NCBI GenBank assembly: GCA_025766275.1
Contig: JAFKAC010000004.1
Span: 62,001 to 126,000, forward strand
DNA from: Lactarius indigo
Taxonomy: Eukaryota > Basidiomycota > Agaricomycetes > Russulales > Russulaceae
Direction of reading: 5' to 3'
DNA length: 64,000 nt
The notes under the pieces are model-generated. The model was not told the DNA's origin, searched no databases, and was given only the letters and a program-made list of their open reading frames with translations. Below, piece by piece: positions 34,647-46,400 of this stretch; position 1 is the first letter of the stretch, and every line of letters begins with the position of its first letter. The translations under genes and the position numbers were made by a program.

Positions 34647-36595
34647 AATTGTTGGAGGATAATGTCTTTTACATCGTCTGATTCTCCGGCTACTCCATTG
34701 AGCCAGTCACTGGCGCGCTGTTGAGGGGGTACATCTTGAACTGCCCTGGTAGCGACTTCTGGTTCTTGCTGATGATAGTCGGTATCGATGTACCGACTGG
34801 TTGATGCCTGGGGTTGATATCCCCCTCGCGGTTGTCTACAGTCGCAGGCCATGTGTCCGTCCTTTCCACAGTTATAACATGTGACTGGCCTTTGGTTATT
34901 ACGTCCTCCTCCTCTCTGTAAGAATCCTCCTCTCGGTCGATATGGGGGACGAGGGGCGAGTATATCTTCAGCTCCTGCGAGTCGCCCTCGAATTCGGTCT
35001 GCAGAGGTATCCATGGCGTTTGGGTCTCGTAAGTTTCTTGGTTGCCATGAGCTCCTTGGTGGTCCCTGCCACTGTCTTTGTTGTCGTTGCCTTCCTTGTC
35101 CTTGTCCAGGGGGAACTCCCTTGTTCAATACCGCTTTTAGGTGAAGATATTGTTGTTGTCGAGTGGTAGCCGCTTCTTTCCACTCGCGGTAGTTACGGGG
35201 ATTGTCAAGGGTGTAGACCTTTTCATATAGGTCTTTTGGTAATCCGCTCGCAAATAAGTCTAGCGTCTGCGGATCGTCGAGTCAATACTGAGCGCGGCGT
35301 ATCAGTTGTTCGAATTGAGTGCAATACTCATCTAGATTGCCTCCAATCATTTTGATTCCTTTCTTGAGCTCGTATTGAGCTTGTTCTTGTTCCATCGTGT
35401 TGCGGAAGCGCTGCATAAAGCTGCGCGTGACTTCGTTCCATAGTCCCTCGCTCGTTCGAGGTATGCCAGCTTGTATCTGGCCATTGAGCCAGGTAAGCAT
35501 TGCCAACACCCATTCGCTAACGTTAACGCCTTTGATATAAGATAGGAAAAGTAGGGCTCTTCGGTAGGGTGTGGCCATTATGCCTTCGTCCGCGTTCATG
35601 CCCCAGTAGACATGCCATTGAGTGAGAAACGCTTCGACTTTGGCGCGTTCTCCGTCAAATACTGTGGGTGCTTCACCAGCTAACTTATTACTTGGAGGGG
35701 GAACAATAGGACCTGCACCTGGTAGTCCCCCTCCCGGAGGTCCTCCTCCTGGTGGTCCTCCTCCTGGTGGTCCTCCTGGGAATCCCCCGGGGAATCCTTC
35801 AAATCCTGGTCCTCTTGATGGAGGTCCTCCACCTCCCCTTCCGGGTAGATCACCAGGGGGTCCACCTCCCCCGCTGGGGGGATCGGCTACGTCTGGTCCA
35901 ATGGCCCGATGAATTGCTACGTCGTCGTCAGTCATTCGATGACCAGTGTAGGGGTTAATAGGAGCTAGATTAGCTCGTGATTCTTCTGCAATACGTCTTT
36001 GTTCTTCTAGGGCGATCTGATCCCGTGCTTCGCTAGTGAGGTATACTTCTTCTTGGGTAATGGTGGCTGTTGCCATTGCGACTGCTGGGCTGTGAATATG
36101 GATTACTTCTGGTTCGGGCTGGTGAATGGTAAGGGACTCAGTTCGTTGTATGATGTGGTCTCCAATGGCTCCCAAGCTGGCTTCTTCCGCTGGTGTGGTT
36201 CCTCTGCTTGGTGATTGGCTTTCGGAGGCTTCCTCTCCGCTAACTCCTTCGTCTGTATGTTCTTGCGCTTGTCCATCAATGGGACCGTAATCTGCTCGGC
36301 TATTGAGCTCTCTTACGTTGATGTCACAGTTGTAGTTTCTTCCGGCTGGTCGTATAATGTCCCAGCGATGATCTATGGGGTTCCAAGTAACCTCGGTCCA
36401 ACAGAGGTGCTCGAAATTGAACTCAACGGGTCGGAAACGGTTAGGACCATTAAACTCTACAAAATACCCGGTGTCTTCTCCTCGTTCTCTCCACTGGGCT
36501 GCTCCCAGGAATCTTGTTGGTACGTTGCGATCTCCTCGTTGTTCAATATGGTAAGGACGGAAAGACGTCCACTGGTCCCTAGTTGAATACGCCAC
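34616..36595 (-). CDS. gag: Element A Gag with CCHC zinc knuckle, one in-frame TGA
   Basis: Frame from GTG at 36593-36595 (no ATG for about 190 codons) to TGA at 34616, interrupted by TGA at 35282-35284 (after RRAQY). Contains WTEVTWNPIDHRWD, a Gly/Pro-rich linker, the capsid-like helical region (TQWHVYWGMNADEG to QFEQLIRRAQY) and the CCHC knuckle CYNCGKDGHMACDC near 34885-34845. Packages element RNA. The end overlaps pol and contains the GGGTTTT slippery site. Confidence 0.85.
34628..34634 (-). promoter_or_regulatory. Gag-Pol -1 frameshift heptamer GGGTTTT (element A)
   Basis: In the Gag frame it reads G GGT TTT, the X XXY YYZ pattern. Slipping back one base enters the pol frame, which continues GGG TTT TCA. 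The same heptamer is at the same place in B and C. Confidence 0.7.
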
Positions 36596-36603
36596 GATTG
36601 AGG

Positions 36604-36614
36604 ATCTTGGTCTT
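36604..36614 (-). promoter_or_regulatory. Candidate self-primer binding site of element A
   Basis: AAGACCAAGAT, two bases inside the 5' LTR, is the reverse complement of ATCTTGGTCTT at 36858-36848. That sequence lies 34 nt downstream of TATAAG (from 36892) and would be the start of the RNA. No tRNA-like TGGTNNC binding site is present. Confidence 0.65.
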
Positions 36615-36616
36615 AA

Positions 36617-37124
36617 TGTTACGCTCCACCGGCGTTAGTCCGACTTGGACGCTGCGAGGGCGTAATCAACTTAGCGGGGATAGGCGAATGGGGACCTAAT
36701 GTCAACCCAACGCAAGGTGAACAGGGGCACACTGGCACACGCTGCACCGAAAGGTAAAGAAGGCGGTTCCTTGGTAAACCGAAGTGGAAGCACACTCTAG
36801 CCGAATGGCCGAGGTAGACAGAAGGCGAGTCAAGTGGTGGATTGAAGAAGACCAAGATGGGGACTCTTGGTCTTCCGAGTCGACTACTTATACAAATACG
36901 CGTGGGCTTTAAAGCGCCGCTAGAATACTACGTAACCAATAGCATAACTAGCTCGAACCCTAGTACCGCTATCCTAGGAATGAGTCATACATGAGTCACA
37001 ATCACATGCGAACTACTATGCTGACTGATGCGATGTAAGAGTCCATGACTAATACTGATACCGGGCCGTAGTCATAACCGGCCATGAGTCGTGTGTAATG
37101 AGTCATTAAGTTCGTACCGTAACA
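36617..37124 (-). repeat. 5' LTR of element A
   Basis: 508 bp; on the minus strand begins TGTTACGGTACG and ends GGAGCGTAACA. Contains TATAAGTAG (from 36892) and the AAGACCAAGA hairpin pair. The leader from the presumed start at 36858 to the gag GTG has no ATG. Confidence 0.93.
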
Positions 37125-39275
37125 GCACTCGATCATTGCCTGGAGTTGACTAATGCGGGCACGAAGTCAGTCGAGCTCATAGCTCGCCGCGCAGTAGCGC
37201 ATGACTTCAGCAGTGAGCGACTTGTCGTTGATGCGGTTGAGGGCGCAGTCGGTAATCTTGTCGGCCGCGAAGACAACAAGGTCTTCGTGTGGGTACTGGG
37301 GGCGGAGAGCGGCTGATACGTGCGGCTCGGCGTAGAAGGGCTTACCGTATACATGTGGTGAGCCCGGTATAACCCCCAGTATGATGGGGTCCGCCCCTCC
37401 GATGAGCTGGACGTGCGATGCGTCCCTTTCTACTCCGTCTGGTCCGGTGATGGGGTATCGAATGTAATGGGGTCGTCAGTTCACCCTGAACCCTTCAGGT
37501 GCAATGACATTCGCGGGGTCTTCGGCGGCGGTGAACGGGCAGTGCTCCGCAACACCAGGGACTCACACACGTCCTTGATACATGGGGGACCCGTCGGTGT
37601 AGACGAGCCATGGCGTGATGAGGGGATTATCAGCGTTGCGTTTTGTTTGTAAGAAGGGGTGTCTTGCCGGGTAGTAATCTTCGTTGTCATGGCCAGCCTC
37701 AGCTGCCGCCATTGCTGCCGTCGCTCTCGCATCTCCCTCAGTCAGGCCGCGGCTGAGTCTAGCTGCTCCTTCTGCCACTCCGCCGCTACTCTCCTCCAAC
37801 CCTCCAACTCGTACTCCAGGAGAGCTTGAACGCTCGTCGTTGCTCGGGAAAACTCTGCGAACGCCGATGAGGTCGTCGCTTGGGGGGATGGCTGCGATGG
37901 GCTCTCACTCACCAGCCTCATTGCGGAAAACATGGACGACGGCATGTTCGTCGTCGGGGTATTGTGTGGGGTCTGGGAATCTGGCGATGACGTGTGCCCA
38001 CTCTTGCGTGGTGATGGGGCCCTCTTGTGGTCTGAGAGGTGTCCATGGTGTGATTTGGGTATTGGGAATTTCAGTGTCGGCGTCGTCTTCCAAGAGTGCG
38101 CGGGCGTCGTTGGCGAGGGAGTCGAGGAGCTCTGCTTGGGTGACATGTCGCAGAGGGGAAGTAGGCATGAGAGTGGAGATGGCAGAGCGAAGGAAGAGGG
38201 GATGACTTTCCTCTGTCTCCATCTCGCCTGTTTTAACTGTTCTTCTGTGTGCCCGTGCTTCCTGATACAGGCGAAGGGTGTCGGGTGCAAAGATGTCCTC
38301 TTTGTTAACCCACTGATTCTCTGAGTCAGGGTATCCCTTCCATTTGACAAGGTACTGGAGGCATCTCCCTCTGCCGAAATGCCGGGCGTCTAGAATGGCC
38401 TCGACCTCGTACTCTTCTTCTCCATCAATCAACTTGGGCGGTGGTCGTGTGAAGTTTTCCCCATGGAGCGAGGTTTGTTTGTATGGTGTGAGCAGGTCGA
38501 TGTGGAATACTGAGTGAATGCTCCACTGCATGGGAAGCTCCAATCGATAATTGTAAGGGGACATCACCTGTGTCACCCGAAATGGTCCGTGGCGTCGCGC
38601 CACCAGTTTTGCTGTAGGCTGATTGGTTCGGAGGTGTTTGCCCTCCAACCACACGAGGTCTCCCTTTTTGAACTTGGGCGTATCTTTGTTACAGACCCAC
38701 GCTTCCTGAGCTCGTTTCATAAGACGTTGGGCGTCCTCCCTGGTTTCTTTTAGTTGCGTCAGCCGCATTGTGACCTGAGGAAGTGGAGATGGCTTATCCG
38801 TCCAATCCGCTTGCAGGTTATACCCCATTAAGAGCTGGAACGGTGATTGCTTCGTGTGCTCATGCGGCCAGTTGTTGTGCACGAATTCAGCGATTGGCAG
38901 ATAAGTAGTCCAGTTATCTTGCTGCTCATTCACCCAAAAGCGCAGATACTGTTCTAGCCATTGATTGGTGCGCTCGGACTGTCCGTCGGTGCGTGGGTGA
39001 TAGGCCGTGGATATGTTCTGTTGGATACCCAGGACTTGGCAGATTTCTCTGGTAAACTTGGACGTGAATCGGGGGTCTCGATCACTGATGCATTTGCGCG
39101 GTAACCCAAAGTGTTTGAATACATGAGTGACGTACAGGGCTGCTGTCTCCTCCGCTGTTATTTCTTCTCGGCACGGAATAAAGATAGAGGCCTTGCTACA
39201 ATCGTGGTCCGTGATGGTCAGTATACTGTCGTATCCTTTCGACGGCAGGAGTTTAGTGATGAAGTCCATGGCTAT
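37125..39275 (-). pseudogene. Element D pol middle segment: integrase, chromodomain, extension; four TGA stops
   Basis: Runs from the integrase core (TIAMDFITKLLPSKGYDS, broken by B at 39275) through SDRDPRF, DGQSERTNQ, chromodomain [20 protein letters not shown] and the post-chromodomain extension to element A at 37125. In-frame TGA codons at 37905-37907, 37563-37565, 37476-37478 and 37167-37169 align with Arg codons in sibling copies. A relic. Confidence 0.85.
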
Positions 39276-39797
39276 TGTTACGTTTCGGACCGGTAGTAGC
39301 TGACTCGGACGTGGATCCTTACTGTACCGGTTGCAACTATGGCGGTAAGGTAGATTAGTTGCGGACTTACGATAGGCGATACGAGTGCGATAGGAGATAC
39401 GGTACAATAGCTGACTGATGACCGACGCCACCAGTACTGGTACTAGTAGTATTAGGGTTCGAGTTGTTTCTGCAATACGTTGGACGCTACTTTACTGTGA
39501 CTCATAGCAGCGCTTCAAAGCCTGCTTGACTTGTATTTAAACTGTCTTGTGGAGACCAAGATACGCCATCTTGGTCTTCTTGAATCGTCACTTGTTTCCT
39601 TCTTTCTCTCTCTCTCTTCCTCTATTTCGCATTCAACTCAGACTATCAAGTAGAGCGAGTCTTGCCGGTGTACCTCCGTGTATTCACAACAGGCAAGAGC
39701 ACGGACCTTCGCGTCGTCGTGTCAAGACAGAAGACATTCGCTAAGTTGTTATCGCCATTCCGAGCTCAAGTCGAGCTAACGTCGTGACGGCATTACA
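39276..39797 (+). repeat. 5' LTR of element B
   Basis: TGTTACGTTTCGGACC to CGGCATTACA, 522 bp. TATTTAA at 39534, and ATCTTGGTCTT at 39568, 34 nt further on. Confidence 0.92.
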
Positions 39798-39799
39798 TT

Positions 39800-39810
39800 A
39801 AGACCAAGAT
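39800..39810 (+). promoter_or_regulatory. Candidate self-primer binding site of element B
   Basis: AAGACCAAGAT two bases after the 5' LTR. It is complementary to ATCTTGGTCTT at 39568-39578 in the LTR, the expected RNA 5' end. Confidence 0.65.
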
Positions 39811-39816
39811 CCCATC

Positions 39817-40815
39817 GTGGCTGTAACAACAAGAGATCAGTGGACGAATTTTTGTCCATATTCGCTCCCTAGGAGAGGAGACTGCAACGTTTCAACCCGC
39901 TTCTTAGGAGCGGCGGCTTGGAGAGAACAACAAGAGGAAACAGGATATTTCGTGGAATTTAACAGACCTAGTAGGTTCCGACCAGTTGAGTTCAACTTTG
40001 ATCATTTGTGTTGGATGGAAGTTACGTGGAATCCGATAGACGCGCATTGGGACGTCATCAGGCCAGCAGGACCGAGATATCGCTGCAACATTGACGTGCG
40101 AGAGCTCAACAGTAGGGTGGATTGGGGCCCTATCGACGGACAACTGCAGGAACATACCACCGGAGAAGCAGTGTCAGAAGAAACCGAGCATAGCGACGAA
40201 GAAAGTGAAGGACGACAGCCAAACCAGATGGAAAGCAGCGGAGGAGCAATACAAGACCTCCTCATTGAATGAGCTGAGTCTGCACACATTACAGAACCCG
40301 AGCCAATTCATATTCAATCACCAGCCCTCATGGCAACTATGACACAAGCAATGGAAGAAGTCGCGCTGGAAGAATCGCGCGTAATACGAGCAGAGGCAAG
40401 GGAAATACTCATGCCCATCAACCCAGAAACCGGACGACGAATGACCGCTGATGACGCGGCCATATTTCGAGCTATAGGATCTGACAGAGGAGACCCACCG
40501 TCAGGAAGACCTCTCACACTAGAACTACCACCTGGGGTAGGAGGACCCAGCGGTGACCCGCCACCACCACCCAACGGGGGAATCCCCTTGATATAAGAAG
40601 AACCGAACCACCGCAAGGACTGCCAACGGGACCACCAGAAGGCGGAGGTGGAGGCGGAGGTGGAAGCGGAGGTGGAGGTGAAGGCGGCGGTGGAGGTGCC
40701 GGAGGAGGAGGACACCACAACGAGAAACTCACCAGCGAGCCACCTTCTATCTTTGACGGAGACAGACTCAAAGTGGACCAATTCCTGACACAGTGGCACA
40801 TCTACTGGGGTATGA
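39817..40815 (+). pseudogene. Element B gag, N-terminal part
   Basis: Begins at GTG (39817) with VAVTTRDQWTNF. In-frame TGA at 40270-40272 (CGA in C). A 1-bp deletion around 40590 shifts the frame to a TAA near 40594. Ends at TQWHIYWGM where C inserted; 40811-40815 is the TATGA target copy. Confidence 0.85.
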
Positions 40816-41347
40816 TGTTACGTTTCGACTTGTACGGACTACACGACTGTTACCCTTACTGTACCGGTTGCAACTACGGCGGTAAGGTAGATTAGTTGCG
40901 GACTTAACCACAGTGATACAGTAGTACGATAGGAGATACGGTATGATAGCTGACTGATGACGGACGCCACTAATACTGGTAGTAGTGGTATTTGGTTCGA
41001 GGTACTTACGCGATACGTTGGACGCTACATTACTGTGACTCATAGCAGCGCTTGAAAGCCTGCTTGACTTGTATTTAAGTTGTCTTGCGAAGACCAAGAT
41101 ACGCCATCTTGGTCTTCTTGAATCATCACTTGTTCTCTTCTTTCTCTCTCTCTATCTCGCCATCGTCCTTACAAGAGAAGTCCGACTCCGATCGTGCCAA
41201 AGGTATCTGACTTGCCGGTGTACCTCCACGTATTCATCAAGGCAAGAACTTGGACCTCCGTGTCTTCAAGTCCGTCAAACCGTATATTGCTAAGTGTTGT
41301 TACCGCCACTCGAGCTCAAGTCGAGCTAACATCGTGACGGCGTTACA
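40816..41347 (+). repeat. 5' LTR of element C
   Basis: TGTTACGTTTCGACTTG to GACGGCGTTACA. TATTTAA at 41072; hairpin GAAGACCAAGAT-ACGCC-ATCTTGGTCTTC at 41089-41117; predicted transcription start near 41106. No ATG between 41106 and the gag GTG at 41366. Confidence 0.93.
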
Positions 41348-41349
41348 TT

Positions 41350-41360
41350 AAGACCAAGAT
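41350..41360 (+). promoter_or_regulatory. Candidate self-primer binding site of element C
   Basis: AAGACCAAGAT, two bases after the 5' LTR. Its 11 bases are perfectly complementary to 41106-41116, placed 34 nt after TATTTAA. This matches the Tf1 layout, where the RNA 5' end folds back to prime. Confidence 0.65.
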
Positions 41361-41365
41361 TCATC

Positions 41366-43432
41366 GTGGCCGTAACAACTAGAGACCAGTGGACGAACTT
41401 TCGTCCGTACTCACTCCCAAGAAGAGGAGAACGAAACGTCCCCACGCGCTTTCTACAAGCCGCCAGTTGGAGGGACAGACAGGAAGAAACCAGATACTTC
41501 GTAGACTTCAACGGACCAACTAGGTTCCGTCCAGTTGAGTTCAACTTCGACCACCTGTGTTGGGTAGAAGTTACGTGGAATCCCATAGATTCCCAGTGGG
41601 ACGCTATACGACCAGCTGGACCCAGATATTGTTGCGACATCGACGCACGAGAGCTCAATAGCCGAGCAGATTGGGGACCCATCGACGGCCAAGTACGAGA
41701 ACACTCCACAGGAGAGGTGATATCAGAAGAAGGGGAAGATCAAAGCCAGGAGGAAAGCGAGGGCCGAGAGCCAAACCAGACCGAAACAAGCGGAGGAGCT
41801 ATACAAGATCTCCTTATAGAACGAGCTGAGTCCGCACATATTACTGAACCAGAGCCAATCCACATTCGATCCCCAGCCATCATGGCCACGATAACACGCG
41901 CAATGGAGGAAGTCGCACTAGAGGAAGCGCGAGTAGTGCAAGAAGAAGCAAGGGCCATCCTGATGCCCATCAACCCAGAAACGGGAGTACGTATGACCGC
42001 GGACGATGCTGCAATCTTCCGGGCAATAGGATCAGACAGAGGAGACCCCCCGTCTGAACGCCGACTAGCAATGGAGCTACCCCCAGGAGTAGGAGGACCG
42101 GGAGACGACCCGCCGCCACCACCAGGGGGGGGCATTCCATTTGACCTACGAAGGACTGAACCACCGAGAGGACCACCCCGCGCCCTGCCTGGAGGGGGAG
42201 GGGGAGGTGGCGGGGGCAGTGAAGGAGGTGGTGCAGGTGCAGGGGATAGAGGACACCTCAGTGAAAAACTAACCGGCGAGCCACCTTCCATCTTTGACGG
42301 GGACAGACTTAAGGTCGACCAATTCCTCACGCAGTGGCATGTCTATTGGGGCATGAATCTGGACGCCCCCATCATGCACAACGACTACAGGAGATGCCTC
42401 CTGTTCCTTTCATACATCAAAGGCGGAGCAGTCAGCGAATGGGTCTTATCCTTCCTGAACTGGCTCAATCGACAGATACAATGAGGAATTAGCCCCTACA
42501 CTCGAGGCTTGTGGGACGTGGTAGCCGATGGTTTCAGCCAGCGGTTCGAAAACACATTAGAAAGGGAGCAGGCGCAAGCTATATTACGAAAAGGCTTCAA
42601 GATGGTAGGAGAGGATATTGACAAGTACGTCAACGACTTCGAACAGCTTGCGCGGAAAGCTCACTACCACCTCAACGAACCTCAAACCATCGACTTGTTC
42701 ATGTCGGGTTTGCCCAAGGAACTGTTCAAAAACGCATTCCAATTCAACGAACCGGTAACGTTCGACGACTGGAAGAGGGCTGTCCTCAAACGACAAAAGA
42801 ACTATATTCACCTCAAAGCAAGGCTTAACGAATATAAAAACACGACGACTCAACCAAAGAAGCAGACCGGCAACACGGGATGGGCACTCCCACAAAATCT
42901 GCCACAGACCAACCCATGGGCCATGGATACCTCTGCCGACCGCGCCAAAGTGCAGCTGGCTGGATCCGAAGATATCGACTTCAACAAACTGCCCCACCAC
43001 GATTGGCCGACGCCACCCTTTTCACCGCGAGGGGGTCCTGGGGCCAGAGGACGAGGAAGAGGCGGGTCTAGAAGGGACCTAAGGAACGTCCTTTGCTATA
43101 ATTGTAATGCTCCAGGACACCTCTCACGAAATTGCCCGTACCCCCGACAGCAGAGACAATGGCACGACACTCCGTCGAGCAGTAGGATGACGGAAACCGC
43201 CTGGCCGCCACAATGGCCAGGATCCCCGGGGCCCACATCCCAGTATGAACCATCGCTGCTGGGATACGCGACGCCCGCACCCAGCGCGACGCCCGCACCG
43301 CAAATTAAGGCGGCAAAAACGGCGGGAGAACAAGCAAAGGAATGGCTAACGCAGGTAGCCAACAGCACGGATGAGGTGAAAGACCTCATACTTCAAGATC
43401 TATGGGGGAAAGAGGGTTTTCAGGGCGCCTGA
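41366..43432 (+). CDS. gag: Element C Gag with CCHC knuckle, one in-frame TGA
   Basis: The frame opens at GTG 41366 (VAVTTRDQWTNF); upstream it is closed by TAA at 41327-41329 with no ATG between. TGA at 42482-42484 after LNRQIQ corresponds to an Arg codon. Domains: N-terminal conserved block with WVEVTWNPIDSQWD; Gly-rich linker; capsid-like helices (HVYWGMNLDAP to DFEQLARKAHY); CCHC knuckle CYNCNAPGHLSRNC near 43094-43135. Ends GKEGFQGA then TGA at 43430, overlapping pol. Confidence 0.85.
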
Positions 43433-46400
43433 ACCCGTCAGTCTGGGTGAGGGCCTTACAATGTAATTCTGTAATTGTGACAACACGCTACCGATCCTTG
43501 CGAATCCCAGTAACTGTCAAAACGAATTACCAAACGACTGAGACAAACGCGTTGGTGGACTCCGGAGCCACTGACAACTTCATCAAACCAGGAATGGCGG
43601 CCCGGGCAGGAATCCCGATATGGCCATTAGAAATGCCACGCAAAATATGGAACATAGACAACACGGAAAACAAAGCTGGGTTAATCACTCATTACGTTAA
43701 CCTGGAAGTGAAAACACGCGGACAGATCAAAAGGATGACCTTTTTGGTCACCGACCTTGGAAGCAAAAGCATGGTACTGGGTTATCCATGGCTAAGTGCA
43801 TTCGAGCCTACAATTAGTTGGGCAATGGCAACCATGCATCCGGATATGCAACTGGTGGTCTTGGCTACAACCGAAGAACTACTCATCGTACCCGCTATAC
43901 GGGCCTTAATTACAGCAGAAAAAGAAGCGATCGTCCAGGAATTAGAAGAAGAAGCTTTTGTACGGGCCACCACTTCGACAGAGTTGGCAATATCGGCAAA
44001 ACAACAACAGACGGCGGCCGTGCTGCCGCTGGTCTACGCGGAATTCAGCACGCTATTCAACAAGCAGGCCTCGCACCGTTTCCCCCCATCTCGACCATGG
44101 GACCACACCATCGACTTCAAGCCATCAGCGCCCGCGGCGATCGACTGTAAAATATACCCCATGACACAAAAAGAAGAAGGCGAACTGAAGGACTTCCTCG
44201 AAGAGAAGTTGAAACAGGGCTATTTGCGCCCCTCTATCTCCCCGTACGCCTCATCCTTTTTCTTTATCAAAAAGAAGGACGGAAAGCTACGCCCGGTACA
44301 GGACTACCGTGTTATCAACTCACATACAATTCGCAACCAGTACCCGCTACCGCTAATTCAAGACCTCATCCTCGACCTTAGCAACGCACATATTTACACG
44401 AAGCTCGACATCCGCTGGGGCTACAACAACATCCGTATCTGTGACGGGGACCAGGAAAAGGCAGCATTTAAGACCAAATTTGGCCTTTTTGAACCCACGG
44501 TCATGTTCTTTGGCCTCACCAATTCCCCTGCCACCTTCCAGGCAATGATGAATCATATCTATCGCGACACGATCGCGAAGCATGAACGCCTTGGAACCAC
44601 GATACGTGTCTATATGGACGATATCGGCATAGCCACTCACTTCGACCACGATTTAGCAGCTCATATCGACGCCGTGCGTGACGTTTTGCATGTTGCACGT
44701 GAACACGATCTCTACTTCAAGCTCGAGAAGTGCCTCTTCCACCAACCGCGGATGGATTACCTGGGGGTAATCCTTGAGAGGGGGGTGACCCGAATGGACC
44801 CCGTAAAAGTTCAAGGCATCAAAGATTGGCCAACGCCAACAAAAGTCAAAGACGTTCGATCATTCCTTGGCTTTTGTAACTTTTACAGACTTTTCATCCG
44901 CGGATTCGCGACCCACGCCAAACCACTTACCAAACTGACATGAAAAGATGAAGAATGGCGGTGGACCGAAGAGGAAGACAAGGCGTTCAACACCCTCAAG
45001 CACCTCGTAACTGAAGAACCGGTGCTGGCACATCCAGTCCTCCAGGACCCATTCGAGTTGGAGGTGGACGCTTCCGGATATGCGGTGGGAGCCGTATTAT
45101 TACAACGAAAGTCTGACGGAAAGCGACACCCTATAGGCTACTACTCGGCCACACTCTTGGAAGCGGAACGAAACTACAACATTTACGACTTAGAATTGCT
45201 CGCGATAGTCAAGGCGTTGCGAAATTGGAGACCACTGCTCGCAGGAGCCCCACACAAAATCAAAATTTACTCGGATCATCTCAACCTGCAGTATTGGAAG
45301 TCACCGCAGAAGATTAGTAGACGAGTCACAAGGGAAGTACTCAAACTTTCCGAATACGACTTCAAAATTCACCACATCAAGGGAAAGAACAATGGCAGAG
45401 CAGACGCACTATCAAGACGGCCAGACTATGACCAAGGAGTGAGCGACAACAGCGAAGTTGTCGTCCTACCCCCTGAAGTCTTCGTAAGAACTATCAACGT
45501 CGCACGCACCTTCATCGCAAACCCAAATCTGCTGCAACCACGCCACCAGCAAGACGACGAAGTAATCAAGATGTGGGTAGATCCCCATCACCTCAAAAAG
45601 ATAGAAGGAGAATGGTACAAGGACGGCAGGTTTGTAGTAACTGGACCTGCTTCAACATACCGCGTACTGATACATGACCACCACGACCTGCCAATACACG
45701 GTCACCCTGGGGTGGCGAGGATGCAACGAATTCTGGAACGACATTACTGGTGGCCGCAGCTGCGAAAAGACGTATACGAGTACGTGCAAGGCTGCGCGGA
45801 GTGTCAGCGAAACAAAGTAAACACAAGACCCATATGAGCAGCGTTACATCCTATTACGCCTGTACTGGACGCCGTACCCTTCCAAACTGTAGCTGTGGAT
45901 TTCATCACCAAGCTCCCACCGTCGCAAGGGCACGATAGTATACTGACCATCACAGATCACAACTGTAGCAAGGCCTCTATCTTCATTCCGTGCCGAGAAG
46001 AGATAACGGCAGAAGAGACGGCAGCCCTGTACGTCACTCATGTGTTCAAGCGTTTCGGATTACCACGCAAGTGTATTAGTGACAGGGACCCACGATTTGC
46101 GTCAAAATTCACTAGAGAAATATGTCGGATCCTAGGAATCCAGCAGAACATATCAACGGCGTACCATCCACGCACCGACGGGCAATCCGAAAGCACCAAT
46201 CAATGGTTAGAACAATACCTGCGCTTCTGGGTGAACGAACAGCAAAATAACTGGGCTGCTTATCTGCCAATCGCCGAATTCGCACACAATAACTGGCCGC
46301 ACGAGCATACGAAACAATCGCCGTTCCAGCTCTTAATGGGATATGACCCACAAGCGGACTGGACTGATAAGCCATCCCCTCTTCCTCAGGTCACAAGGCG

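Larger units (their letters stand above)
29301..37124 (-). mobile_element. Element A: full-length young chromoviral Ty3/gypsy element
   Basis: Two 508-bp LTRs (29301-29808, 36617-37124) differ at only four positions, all CpG transitions. Target duplication GCACT (29296-29300 and 37125-37129). Polypurine tract AAAAGGGGGTGA (minus strand) abuts the 3' LTR at 29809. Gag and Pol are on the minus strand, each with one in-frame TGA. It represents a different LTR subfamily from B-E but has the same layout. Confidence 0.93.

Noticed and set aside
40590..40596. TAA in element B gag as an exception to the TGA rule
   Set aside because: It comes from a 1-bp deletion that shifts the frame relative to C, not from a base substitution.
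41348..41365. tRNA primer binding site after the C LTR
   Set aside because: The sequence TTAAGACCAAGATTC has no TGGTNNC-like match to a tRNA 3' end; self-complementarity to the LTR explains it better.
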